From positions 124,001 through 188,000 of the forward strand of contig NZ_LGED01000208.1 in NCBI RefSeq assembly GCF_001280085.1: DNA of 64,000 nt, written 5' to 3'. The DNA is from Saccharothrix sp. NRRL B-16348 (GTDB lineage Bacteria > Actinomycetota > Actinomycetes > Mycobacteriales > Pseudonocardiaceae). Made by a program: the position numbers and the translations under genes. Below the pieces are notes generated by a model, which was not told the DNA's origin, ran no database searches, and saw only the letters and a program-made list of their open reading frames with translations. Below, in pieces: positions 16,922-25,139 of this stretch. Within the stretch, counting starts at the first letter, position 1, and each line of letters opens with the position of its first letter.

Positions 16922-19531
16922 TCAGATCGACTCGACGGCGGTGGAGTACAGCCACCTGGCCAGTTCGGACCGCCGGTTCACCTTCAGCTTCCGGTACGTC
17001 CGCGTCAGGTGTTGCTCCACCGTGCTCACCGTGATGAACAGCTTGTCGGCGATCTGCCGGTTGCTGTACCCCCACGAGGCCAGCACCGCGACCCTTGTCT
17101 CCGCGTCGCTCAACGACCGGTTCCGGGCGCTCTCCGCCGGTGGCTGGTCGACCGCGGCCGCCGGTCGCGAGGTCCGACCGGGTGCCGGCGCGTCGCACTG
17201 CTTCGCGATCAGCGCGGCGCTGCGCAACGCCAACCGGGACTGGCTGAAGCTGCCCAGCTCGTGGTACGCCCACCCCAGGTCCGACAGGGTGTAGGCCAGT
17301 TCCAGCCGATCACCGGTGCTTTGCAGGGCCTCCACGGCCGTCCCGAGCATCACCACCCGGCGGTTGGGGTCGGTCGTCGCCGCGACGATCCGGATCGACA
17401 CGGCGCGCAGCCGGGCGTCCTCCGGGTCGCAGAGCTCGCTCTGCTCCTCGGCCAGCTTGCGGGCGTAGTCGAGGTTGCCGAGCCTCAGCCACGTCTGGGC
17501 GGCGTCCGTGCGCCAGGGCACCAGCTTCGGCGAGTCGATGCCCCACTTGCCCATGAGTTCGCCCAACGACTGGAAGTCGTCCAGCGCCGCCTTGTAGCGG
17601 CCGGTGGCGTGGTAGTACAGGCCCCGCGCCCGCATGTAGTGCAAGCCGATCACGGTCTGGAACATGGCATCGGGCACCCGGGTGCGCAGTTGGTCCAAGG
17701 CGTCCTCGACCCGGCCTGCGGCCAGGTGCGTCCGGACCAGGGTGCCTACCGGCAGGCCGATGACCACACCCCAGCCCTCGGTCGGCAGGGTTTCCAACGC
17801 GACCTTGCCGTGGCGCTGGGCTTCCCCCAGTTCGCCGCGCCGCAAGGCGATCTCGGCGCGCATCGCGGACAGCAGGGCGTACCACGTCGGCACGTGACGG
17901 CCGGAGACCTCGTCCATCAGGCGCTTGCACGACGACTCGGCGTCGGCCAGCCGACCACCCGCCATCAGTGCGGTGAGAGCGCCGAGGGTCTGCATGAGGG
18001 TGTGTTCATCCAGCCTGCCGGTCTGGAGCACGCGCTCGGCGGTGGCCAGGCCCTTCGCGTCGGGTCGGCCGACCTCGTCACCGGTCGGCAGGAGGTCGGT
18101 CAGGGCGAGCGTGCGGGCGTGGTGAGGCCGGCCGGCGGTCTCAGCGGCGGCCGGCCTCAAGAGTGCCCTCGCCCGGTCGATGTGGCCGAACCACGCCAGG
18201 AGCTGGATCAGCATGCCCACGTGCCGCTCGGTGAGGTGGCCCGCGTGGGCCGCCTCGGTCAGCTCGTCGATGTGCGCCGCCGCGGCGGACGGGTCGGCGC
18301 GCCACTGGACGCGGGCGATCATGGCGGTGGTCGTGGCGCGCTGCCGCTCGCCGCCGCCGGACTGCCTCGCGAGCCACAGGAGGGCGCGCGCGTGGTCCAC
18401 GTCGTCCTCGGTCAGCGCCTGCTCCGCCGCTTCGTGCAGCACGGGGATCAGGTCCGGCTCGACGGCCGCGCCGGCGTGGACGAGCTGGCGGGCGATGCTC
18501 GCCGCGCCCGAACCTTCGGTCCGCAGCAGCGTCGCGGCACGGCGGTGCAATTCCGTGTGGTGGGCGGACGGGATGCCGTCGAGCACGGCCGCGCGGGTCG
18601 TCGGGTGGCGGAACCAGCCACCGTCGAGGACGCCGCACTCGTTGAGCGCGACGGTCGCCCGGACCACCGACTCCGGCTCCACGTCCGCCAGTTTGCCCAG
18701 CAGCAGGGACGGGCACGGCTCGCCGAACACCGCCAGGCCGCGGGCCACCTCGCGCATCACCTCGCACACGTCAAGACAGCTCAGGACGGCGTGGGCGAAC
18801 GTCGGGCCGATCTCCAACTCGCCGGCCGGTCCGGTCTCCCCGTTGTCCTCCGCCAGCGCGCGGATCAGCAGCGGGTTGCCACCGGTCGTGTCGTGGCAGG
18901 GTTCGGCCAGGGCACGCGCGCGGTCGACGCCGAGGTGTTCGGCCAGCAGCGCCGCGACACCGTCCTGGGACAGCGGGTCAAGCCGGATCCGGCGGCACAG
19001 CGGCAGGCCGGCGCGGAGCAGCGGGTGGCGCGCGCCCGCGAAGAGGCCCTCGTTGAGCACGATCATCACGCCGCCGGACCGCACCCGGCGCAGCACGGTG
19101 GACAGGCACTCCAGCGACTGGGCGTCGGCGTCGTGCGCGTCGTCGACCCCGATCAACAGCGGCGCGTCCGAGCCCTCGACGAGGTCCAGCAGCGCCATGC
19201 ACAGCTCGTGGTGGACGACCGGGCTGACCGTCGTGCTCCGCGCGGCCTCCGCGAGCAGCCACGAGACGTGCACCGACGCCTGCGCGGACAGGTGTGCGCA
19301 ACGGAAGATCTGACCCAGCACACCGAAGGGAACGGTGCGTTCGGCTCGGCATCCCGAAGCAGAGAGGAACACCGCGCCGCCGTCCACCGCCTCCTCGGCG
19401 AATAGTTCGAGCAGTTCGGACTTGCCGGTACCGACCGGCCCGCTGACGACCGCCATCCGCCCCTTGCCGCCTCGGCATTCGGCGAACAGCTCGCGTAAGT
19501 CGGATAATTGCGTTTCCCGTTCGAACAGCAT
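16922..19531 (-). CDS. LAL-family (large LuxR) transcriptional regulator
   Basis: 869 residues. An N-terminal AAA/STAND ATPase has Walker A SGPVGTGKSELLELF near residue 30 and Walker B LLIGVDDAHDADAQSLE near 150. A long TPR-like helical middle follows, then a C-terminal LuxR HTH (LSDAETRVAVLASWGYSNRQ and VSTVEQHLTRTYRKLKV). LAL proteins are common pathway-specific activators of PKS clusters. It is the leftmost intact gene of the biosynthetic region, and upstream it has about 390 bp of non-coding DNA shared with the end of the exporter gene. Confidence 0.9.
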   Translation of the reverse strand: MLFERETQLSDLRELFAECRGGKGRMAVVSGPVGTGKSELLELFAEEAVDGGAVFLSASGCRAERTVPFGVLGQIFRCAHLSAQASVHVSWLLAEAARSTTVSPVVHHELCMALLDLVEGSDAPLLIGVDDAHDADAQSLECLSTVLRRVRSGGVMIVLNEGLFAGARHPLLRAGLPLCRRIRLDPLSQDGVAALLAEHLGVDRARALAEPCHDTTGGNPLLIRALAEDNGETGPAGELEIGPTFAHAVLSCLDVCEVMREVARGLAVFGEPCPSLLLGKLADVEPESVVRATVALNECGVLDGGWFRHPTTRAAVLDGIPSAHHTELHRRAATLLRTEGSGAASIARQLVHAGAAVEPDLIPVLHEAAEQALTEDDVDHARALLWLARQSGGGERQRATTTAMIARVQWRADPSAAAAHIDELTEAAHAGHLTERHVGMLIQLLAWFGHIDRARALLRPAAAETAGRPHHARTLALTDLLPTGDEVGRPDAKGLATAERVLQTGRLDEHTLMQTLGALTALMAGGRLADAESSCKRLMDEVSGRHVPTWYALLSAMRAEIALRRGELGEAQRHGKVALETLPTEGWGVVIGLPVGTLVRTHLAAGRVEDALDQLRTRVPDAMFQTVIGLHYMRARGLYYHATGRYKAALDDFQSLGELMGKWGIDSPKLVPWRTDAAQTWLRLGNLDYARKLAEEQSELCDPEDARLRAVSIRIVAATTDPNRRVVMLGTAVEALQSTGDRLELAYTLSDLGWAYHELGSFSQSRLALRSAALIAKQCDAPAPGRTSRPAAAVDQPPAESARNRSLSDAETRVAVLASWGYSNRQIADKLFITVSTVEQHLTRTYRKLKVNRRSELARWLYSTAVESI

Positions 19532-19922
19532 TGAGGTCCCCTCCCCGAAACCACTGGATGGTCCATCTGCGTCGAATACTGCCTCGACTTACTTACCGCC
19601 ACCACACCGGGCGCGACCACGGCCAATCCGCACACCACCGGGCCGGGCCATACACCCTGCGGGCAGCCGACCGACGGGGCGCCCTAAGCCCGACCCTATC
19701 CGGTCGACCTCCACCGTCGCCCTCATCACATGGATGTCTACCACAATTGCGACTTGCCGCCACGTGGTCCGCCAAACGAACCCGCCGTTCGAGAATCACC
19801 CGATCCGCCGACGCGGAGTAGCCACTCGTTCCCGCGAAAAGCGTCCGGGTATGACGACCATTCGGCCGCCATCCCGGACGCGAACTCGCGAAGTGGCGTT
19901 CACCCGTTCGCCGGCAGGCTCC
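19532..19922. promoter_or_regulatory. Upstream region of the LAL gene
   Basis: 391 bp without a supported gene. It must contain the LAL promoter and the 3' end signals of the exporter. No clear consensus hexamers or long repeats are visible. Confidence 0.4.
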
Positions 19923-21347
19923 TCAGACCGCGGCCTCCGGGGTGGCGACCGGGGGTGTCTCGGCGACGGGCGTCGGAGCGGGCTTCTTGAGCGTCAGCGC
20001 GAGCAGGCCACCCAGGAGCGCACCCGCCGCGGCGACGTAGCCCGCGACCTTCAGGCCGTCCAGGAAGGACGAGCCGGCGTTCGCGATCACCAGGATGATC
20101 GCCAGGCCGACCGCCGCGCCGATCTGCAACGCGGTGGAGCCCAGTGCCGACGCGACGCCCTGCTGGGAGGCGTCGACACCGGACGACGCGGCCACGAAGA
20201 TCGCGGTGAAGGCGAGACCACCGCCGAAGCCGTACAGGACCACGCCCGGCAGCACGGCCCAGTAACTGCCGCCCGTGCTCATGCCCGCCACGAGCGCGCC
20301 GAGGCCGACGGCGTAGATGATCATGCCGACCGCGAGGCCCGCGCCGACGCCGAACTTCGTCAGCACGGTGGAGGCCACCTTGCCGCCCGCGATCATGGCG
20401 AACACGCCGAGCGGGAGGAACGCCAGACCCGCCTCGAGCGCGTTGTACTGCAGGGTGTTCTGCATGTAGATGGTGAAGATGAAGTAGCCGGAGCTCAGCG
20501 CGGCGTGGTGCAGGAAGGCCACCGCCATGGCGGTCACCAGGCTGCGGTTGCGGAACAGCGTCACCGGCGCCAGCGGGTCCTTGGTGGTGCGCTCGATGAC
20601 GAAGAACGCGATCACCAGCACGACGCCGAGCAGGATGGCGCCCCAGGCGCGGATCGAGCCCCAGCCCACCTCGGGACCGCTGACGAGCCCGAACACGACC
20701 AGCGACACACCGACGGTGGCCACCAGCGCGCCGGGGAGGTCGAAGCCGCCGCCCGTCCGGACGGCGGCGTCGGGCGCGATGAGCTTCGGCGCGACGATCG
20801 CGGCGATGACGGTGACCGGCACGACGATGAAGAAGACCCACTCCCATCCCATGCCGTGCGTGATCACACCGCCGAGCAAGGCGCCGGCGGCCAGACCGCC
20901 ACTGCCGGTGGAACCCCACACGGACAGGGCGCGGTTGCGCTCCTTGCCCTCGGGGAAGCGGGTCACGATGAGGGTGAGGACGGCCGGGAACAGCAGCGCA
21001 CCGCCGATGCCCTGGACCGCACGGGCGGCGACCAGGACTGCCTGCTCGGTGGCCAGGCCGCCCACGAGGGACGAGATCCCGAAGACCAGCAAGGCGCCGA
21101 TGAACATCCGCCGGGCGCCGAGGCGGTCGGCGGCACGGCCGCCGAGCAGGAGTAATCCGCCGAACGCGACCGCGTACGCGCTGACCACCCACTGCAACGA
21201 CTGGTCCGAGAAGCCGAGCGCGCTGCCGATCTCAGGCAACGCGACATACACGTTGTTGTAGTCGATGGCGATGATGAACTGCGCCAACGCCAGGAGCGCG
21301 AGCCGGAGACCGGACCTGCTCGATGTCGGGTTATCGGTAGCGACCAC
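19923..21347 (-). CDS. DHA2-family MFS drug exporter
   Basis: 474 residues with about 14 hydrophobic segments. Motif A-like GGRAADRLGARRMFIG and motif C-like GSTGSGGLAAGALLGGVI are present, as in proton-driven multidrug exporters of the EmrB/QacA group. It is divergent from a TetR gene across a 170-bp region with repeated operator-like sequences. It probably exports the cluster product and is repressed by that TetR protein. The start is a GTG at 21347. Confidence 0.9.
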   Translation of the reverse strand: MVATDNPTSSRSGLRLALLALAQFIIAIDYNNVYVALPEIGSALGFSDQSLQWVVSAYAVAFGGLLLLGGRAADRLGARRMFIGALLVFGISSLVGGLATEQAVLVAARAVQGIGGALLFPAVLTLIVTRFPEGKERNRALSVWGSTGSGGLAAGALLGGVITHGMGWEWVFFIVVPVTVIAAIVAPKLIAPDAAVRTGGGFDLPGALVATVGVSLVVFGLVSGPEVGWGSIRAWGAILLGVVLVIAFFVIERTTKDPLAPVTLFRNRSLVTAMAVAFLHHAALSSGYFIFTIYMQNTLQYNALEAGLAFLPLGVFAMIAGGKVASTVLTKFGVGAGLAVGMIIYAVGLGALVAGMSTGGSYWAVLPGVVLYGFGGGLAFTAIFVAASSGVDASQQGVASALGSTALQIGAAVGLAIILVIANAGSSFLDGLKVAGYVAAAGALLGGLLALTLKKPAPTPVAETPPVATPEAAV

Positions 21348-21444
21348 AGCTAGGAACTCTCTTCGTCACAAGGGGTGCCCCCGCGCGGGTGCGCCCAGGG
21401 CCGGGAAGGGGTTGATCACGGCGTCTTCGACGGGACCGGACTAC

Positions 21445-21472
21445 ATGCCGTTCATTGACTAAATGCCGTTCA
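21445..21472. promoter_or_regulatory. Direct-repeat operator candidate between exporter and TetR
   Basis: ATGCCGTTCA occurs at 21445-21454 and again at 21463-21472, an 18-bp period, with TTGACT between them. A TACCC...GGGTA inverted pair lies just downstream. The location between the divergent genes suggests TetR binding. Confidence 0.45.
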
Positions 21473-21517
21473 GTTCTTGTACCCCGGATACTATACGTAC
21501 AGGGTAAGGTGTCAAGC

Positions 21518-22234
21518 ATGGGACGAACGACGCCACGACGGCGGGACCGGATCCGGGCGGAGACGAGCTCGGAGATCAAGACCATCGCGCTGAAGCACCT
21601 CACGGCAGGTGGCGCGGAAGCGGTGTCGTTGCGCGCGATCGCCCGGGAGATGGGCATGACGGCCAGCGCGATCTACAGCTACTTCGACACGCGCGACGAC
21701 CTGATCACCGCGCTGATCGCGGACTCGTACGCCTCGCTGGCCGGCGTCATGGAAGCGGCGGGCGCGGGCGGTTCGGACACCGGTGCGGCGGACCGCATCC
21801 TGGCCGTCGCGACGGCGTACCGGCAGTGGGCGATCTCGCACCCCGAGGAGTTCCGGCTGATCTACGGCGACCCCGTCGCCGGGTACCAGGCGCCGGAGGA
21901 CGACGCGGTTCGGGAAGCCGAAGATCGCGCGTGCGCGGTGCTGCTACGACTGGTCGAAACGGGCTGGCCGGTGCCCGAGCACCCGGCCGCCGAGCCGTAC
22001 GAATGGGCCGATTTCGGCGATGGCTACACCCGCCGCGTGCGCGAGCTGTTCCCCGACCTGCCACCGGCGGCGGTCGCACTGGCCCTGCGGACGTGGGGCC
22101 GGATGCACGGGCAGGTGGCCCTGGAGATCTACGGCCACCTGCGGGCGCAACTGGTCGACCCGGCCAAGCTGTTCCGGGCGGAGATGCTGGACCTGACCAG
22201 GATGCTCGGCGCGGACCCGACGACGTCGCGCTAG
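21518..22234 (+). CDS. TetR-family transcriptional regulator
   Basis: 238 residues. The N-terminal HTH (SEIKTIALKHLTAGGAEAVS through MGMTASAIYSYFDTRDDLIT) is typical TetR. The C-terminal domain (RQWAISHPEEFRLIYGDPVA) resembles the TetR_C_33 group often paired with exporters. AAGG eight nt before the ATG at 21518 supports this start. It is the likely repressor of the divergent DHA2 exporter and of itself, with the cluster product as possible ligand. Confidence 0.9.
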   Translation: MGRTTPRRRDRIRAETSSEIKTIALKHLTAGGAEAVSLRAIAREMGMTASAIYSYFDTRDDLITALIADSYASLAGVMEAAGAGGSDTGAADRILAVATAYRQWAISHPEEFRLIYGDPVAGYQAPEDDAVREAEDRACAVLLRLVETGWPVPEHPAAEPYEWADFGDGYTRRVRELFPDLPPAAVALALRTWGRMHGQVALEIYGHLRAQLVDPAKLFRAEMLDLTRMLGADPTTSR

Positions 22235-22252
22235 GTCGGTGGCCGGAACGTG

Positions 22253-22310
22253 ACGAGGTCTCCGGTGAGTGGGTTGGCGACCAGGCAAACCCGAACACCG
22301 GAGACCTCGT
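22253..22310. terminator. Perfect 15-bp inverted repeat after the TetR gene
   Basis: Arms 22253-22267 and 22296-22310 are exact complements (ACGAGGTCTCCGGTG on the left), with a 28-nt loop that itself contains a GGGTT/AACCC stem. It lies 19 bp past the TetR stop and between convergent genes, so it can serve both directions. Confidence 0.6.
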
Positions 22311-22439
22311 GGCCGGCGTAGCGGCAGCGGGACGGGCCGACCGACCGACGCGCGCGGCGCACCGGGGTCCGGCAGACGATTCCCACCGCGTTGCCCGCCC
22401 ATCGCAAGGCCAAAGGCCACCGGCGTTCGACCCGGGCGC

Positions 22440-22567
22440 ACACAGGAACGCCCCGGCAGGAGGCCGGGGCGTGTCCCTTCCATGGGGCTGGTCGTGCGCG
22501 ACAGGCGACACAGGAACGCCCGGATCGAAGCCGGGCGCGTCCCTCCATACGGCGGATCCCGCGCGAC
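22440..22567. repeat. Two tandem hairpin repeats between TetR and P450 genes
   Basis: ACACAGGAACGCC starts at 22440 and at 22508, a 68-bp period. Each copy leads into a G+C-rich hairpin (CGCCCCGGC...GCCGGGGCG, then CGCCCGG...CCGGGCG), and each repeat ends with GCGCGAC. They may act as a terminator pair for the long minus-strand operon that ends at 22577. Confidence 0.6.
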
Positions 22568-22576
22568 GGACGACTC

Positions 22577-23842
22577 TCAGCAGAGCTTGACCGGCAACGC
22601 GCCGATCACCCGCAGGAACGTGCCGGGCCAGCGTTCGAGCTCCTGGTCACCCCGCTCGAACGAGTACTCCAGCAGCGCCGTCAGGCCGACCTGGGCGATC
22701 ATCTTGGCGATCGGCGCCGCCACGCAGAAGTGGATGCCGTGGCCGAAACCGAGGTTGCGGCCCATCGGGCGGGACAGGTCGAGCACGTCCGGGCGGTCGT
22801 AGGTGCGCGGGTCGCGGTTGGCCGCGCCCAGCATCACGATGACGTGCGTGCCCTCGGCCACCGGCCGGCCCAGGATGTCCGCGTCCTGCAACGCCATCCG
22901 GGTGGTGATCTGGAGCGTGGTGTCGAAGCGCAGCAGTTCCTCGACCGCCTCGGCGATCCGGTCCGGGTTCGCCCGCAGCCAGGCCAGCTGGTCGGGGTGC
23001 TCCAGGAGGTTGTGCACGGCGTTGCCGATCATCGCCGTGGTGGCGCCGAAGCCGGCCGCGAGCAGGTTCATCAGCAGCATCGCCAGTTCCCACTCGGTGA
23101 GCCGCTCGCCCTCCTGCTCGGCCCGCACCAGGTCGCTGATCAGGTCGTCGCCCAGGTTCGACCGGCGGGCCTCGGCCATCTCGATGCCCGCGTTGATGAA
23201 CATGTCGCGGGCGAAGTCGCGACCCGCCTTCTGCTCCTCGGTCAGGGTGAAGCCGGGGTCGAGGCCGCGGCCGGACTCCTTGGCGCTGGCGAAGAAGATC
23301 GGGTGGTACCGCTCCGGGATGTCGAGCAGGTGGCTGAGCACCAGGGCCGGCAGCGGCCGGGCGAACGCGGCCATGAGGTCGACCTCGCGGTCGTCCGACC
23401 CGGCGGCCTTGCGCAGCAGGTTTTGCGCGAACCCGAGCGCGTGCGGGCGCAGGGCGTCCAGCGTGCGCGGGGTGAACGCCTTGTTCACCAGGCCGCGGAT
23501 CCGGGTGTGGTCCGGCGGGTCCATGAACATGAGGATGCGGCCGGACTCGCCGTCCTTCTGGTTCTCCACGAACTGGTCGGAGATCATCGACTTCTTGCCG
23601 GGCCCGATCCCGAACCGCAGGTCCTTCATGACCGCCGAGACCTCGTCGAAGCCGAAGACCGCGAGCGAGTCCGCCGAGGTGCGCATCAGGCCGCCGTGCT
23701 CGGTCAGCAGCCGACGGTAGTGCGGGTACGGGTCCTGGTGGAACTGTTCGTCGAAGACGTCGAACGGCAGCATCCGGGCCGCGGTCTCCGGGTCGTAGGT
23801 GAGGACGTCGGGCGCCGGGCGTGGCGGCGTGGTCTGGGTCAT
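22577..23842 (-). CDS. Cytochrome P450
   Basis: About 421 residues of bacterial class I P450. The I-helix is LLAAGFGATTAMIGN, the ExxR helix EELLRF, and the heme loop GFGHGIHFCVAAPIAK with Cys as axial ligand. It needs separate ferredoxin and reductase, which are not in the window. It is the last gene of the PKS operon; its ATG overlaps the stop of the preceding P450 (ATGA). It is a probable tailoring oxygenase for the polyketide or hybrid product. Confidence 0.92.
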   Translation of the reverse strand: MTQTTPPRPAPDVLTYDPETAARMLPFDVFDEQFHQDPYPHYRRLLTEHGGLMRTSADSLAVFGFDEVSAVMKDLRFGIGPGKKSMISDQFVENQKDGESGRILMFMDPPDHTRIRGLVNKAFTPRTLDALRPHALGFAQNLLRKAAGSDDREVDLMAAFARPLPALVLSHLLDIPERYHPIFFASAKESGRGLDPGFTLTEEQKAGRDFARDMFINAGIEMAEARRSNLGDDLISDLVRAEQEGERLTEWELAMLLMNLLAAGFGATTAMIGNAVHNLLEHPDQLAWLRANPDRIAEAVEELLRFDTTLQITTRMALQDADILGRPVAEGTHVIVMLGAANRDPRTYDRPDVLDLSRPMGRNLGFGHGIHFCVAAPIAKMIAQVGLTALLEYSFERGDQELERWPGTFLRVIGALPVKLC

Positions 23843-25131
23843 CGAACGCCTTTCTCTCTCGCGTCTTGCACCGTGGGTACGAGTCGGACGGGTACGTCCA
23901 GCAGCACCGTGTGCTTGTTGTTCGGCGCGTGCACCACCGGTCCGGCCGGGCTGATGTCGGCGACCCGGTCGAGCAGTGCGGTCAGCACGAGCCGGAGTTG
24001 GAGCCGGCCGAACTCGTCCCCGGAGCACGCGTGCGTGCCCGAGCCGAACGCCATGTGCGGGTTGGGGTCGCGGCGGATGTCGAACACGTCCGGCGCGGCG
24101 AACACCTCGGGATCGCGGTTGGCCGACGGCCACCAGAAGGTGACCTTCTCACCGGCCCGGATCCGCTGTCCGCCCACGATGAGGTCCCTGGTCGCGGTGC
24201 GCCGGTTGTACGGGTTGGCGGGCGCCCAGCGCAGGACCTCCTCCACGGCGCCGGCCAGCAGCGACCGGTCCGCCTTGAGCAGCGCCCACTGGTCCGGGTG
24301 TTCGGCGAACACCCGGATCGCCGCGGCGATCGTGTTGCGCGGCTGCTCGTAGCCGGACACGAACAGCACCGCCGCGTGCGTGTCCCGCTCCAACTCCGAC
24401 AGCGGCTCGTCGCCGGGGATCTCGCCGATCGCGATGACCGAACCGAGGTCCGGTCCGGGGTCGGCGTGCTTGGCGATCACGAACCGCTGGAAGTACTCGC
24501 GCACCGAGGCGAACACGGCGCGGGACTCGTCGGTCGCCCGGCCGGTGCGGCGGTCGGTGAACCCGAGCGCGGCGCGCACCCAGTCGAGCAGCCGGGGCCA
24601 GTCGTCCGGCGGCACGCCGAGCAGCGAGGCGATCGCCTCCACGGCAAGGGGTTCGGCGACCGCGGTGACCACCTCGGCCCGGCCCGCGGCCACGGCCGCG
24701 TCGACCAGTTCCTCGGCACGGGCGCGCAACACGGGCTCCAGCGCGGCGATCGCCCGCCCGGTGACGAACGGGTGCAGCACGCGCTTGATCAGCTCGTGCC
24801 GCGGGTCGTCCATCATGAACAGCAGGACGCCGGTGAGCATGCCGTTGGGCAGGTCCTCCAGGTGCGTGCCGCCGCCCTCGCGCCCGCCGCCGCCCTGCGC
24901 GGAGAACGCCGGGTCGGCCGCCGCGGCCTCGATGTCCGCGTGCCGGGTCAGCACCCAGAAACCGTCGTCGCGCGACGACCCGTGCGGGTGGAACAGCACG
25001 GGCGCTTCGGCGCGCAGCCGGGCGAGAAGCTCGTACGGCACGCCGTCGGCGAAGTTGGCGTGGTCGGTCAGGTCGATCCCGCCGAGCACGTCGGGCAGCG
25101 GGTCTGCGCGGGTGAGGTGTTCGGTGGTCAT
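23839..25131 (-). CDS. Cytochrome P450 with an altered I-helix
   Basis: About 430 residues. The heme loop is MAFGSGTHACSGDEFGR with the Cys ligand, and the ExxR helix is VEEVLRW. The I-helix reads LFVSGYEQPRNTI where most P450s have AGxETT, so the usual oxygen-activating Thr is replaced by Pro. Such changes occur in P450s that use the substrate hydroxyl for proton delivery or do non-hydroxylation chemistry. It lies between the acyl-CoA dehydrogenase-like gene (8 bp gap) and the second P450 (overlap). Confidence 0.9.
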   Translation of the reverse strand: MTTEHLTRADPLPDVLGGIDLTDHANFADGVPYELLARLRAEAPVLFHPHGSSRDDGFWVLTRHADIEAAAADPAFSAQGGGGREGGGTHLEDLPNGMLTGVLLFMMDDPRHELIKRVLHPFVTGRAIAALEPVLRARAEELVDAAVAAGRAEVVTAVAEPLAVEAIASLLGVPPDDWPRLLDWVRAALGFTDRRTGRATDESRAVFASVREYFQRFVIAKHADPGPDLGSVIAIGEIPGDEPLSELERDTHAAVLFVSGYEQPRNTIAAAIRVFAEHPDQWALLKADRSLLAGAVEEVLRWAPANPYNRRTATRDLIVGGQRIRAGEKVTFWWPSANRDPEVFAAPDVFDIRRDPNPHMAFGSGTHACSGDEFGRLQLRLVLTALLDRVADISPAGPVVHAPNNKHTVLLDVPVRLVPTVQDAREKGVR

Positions 25132-25139
25132 GCTCGCCT

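Noticed and set aside
22437..22567. Possible CRISPR array or transposon end at the tandem hairpins
   Set aside because: Only two units, unequal spacers, no cas genes and no target-site duplication. Terminator-like hairpins explain them better.
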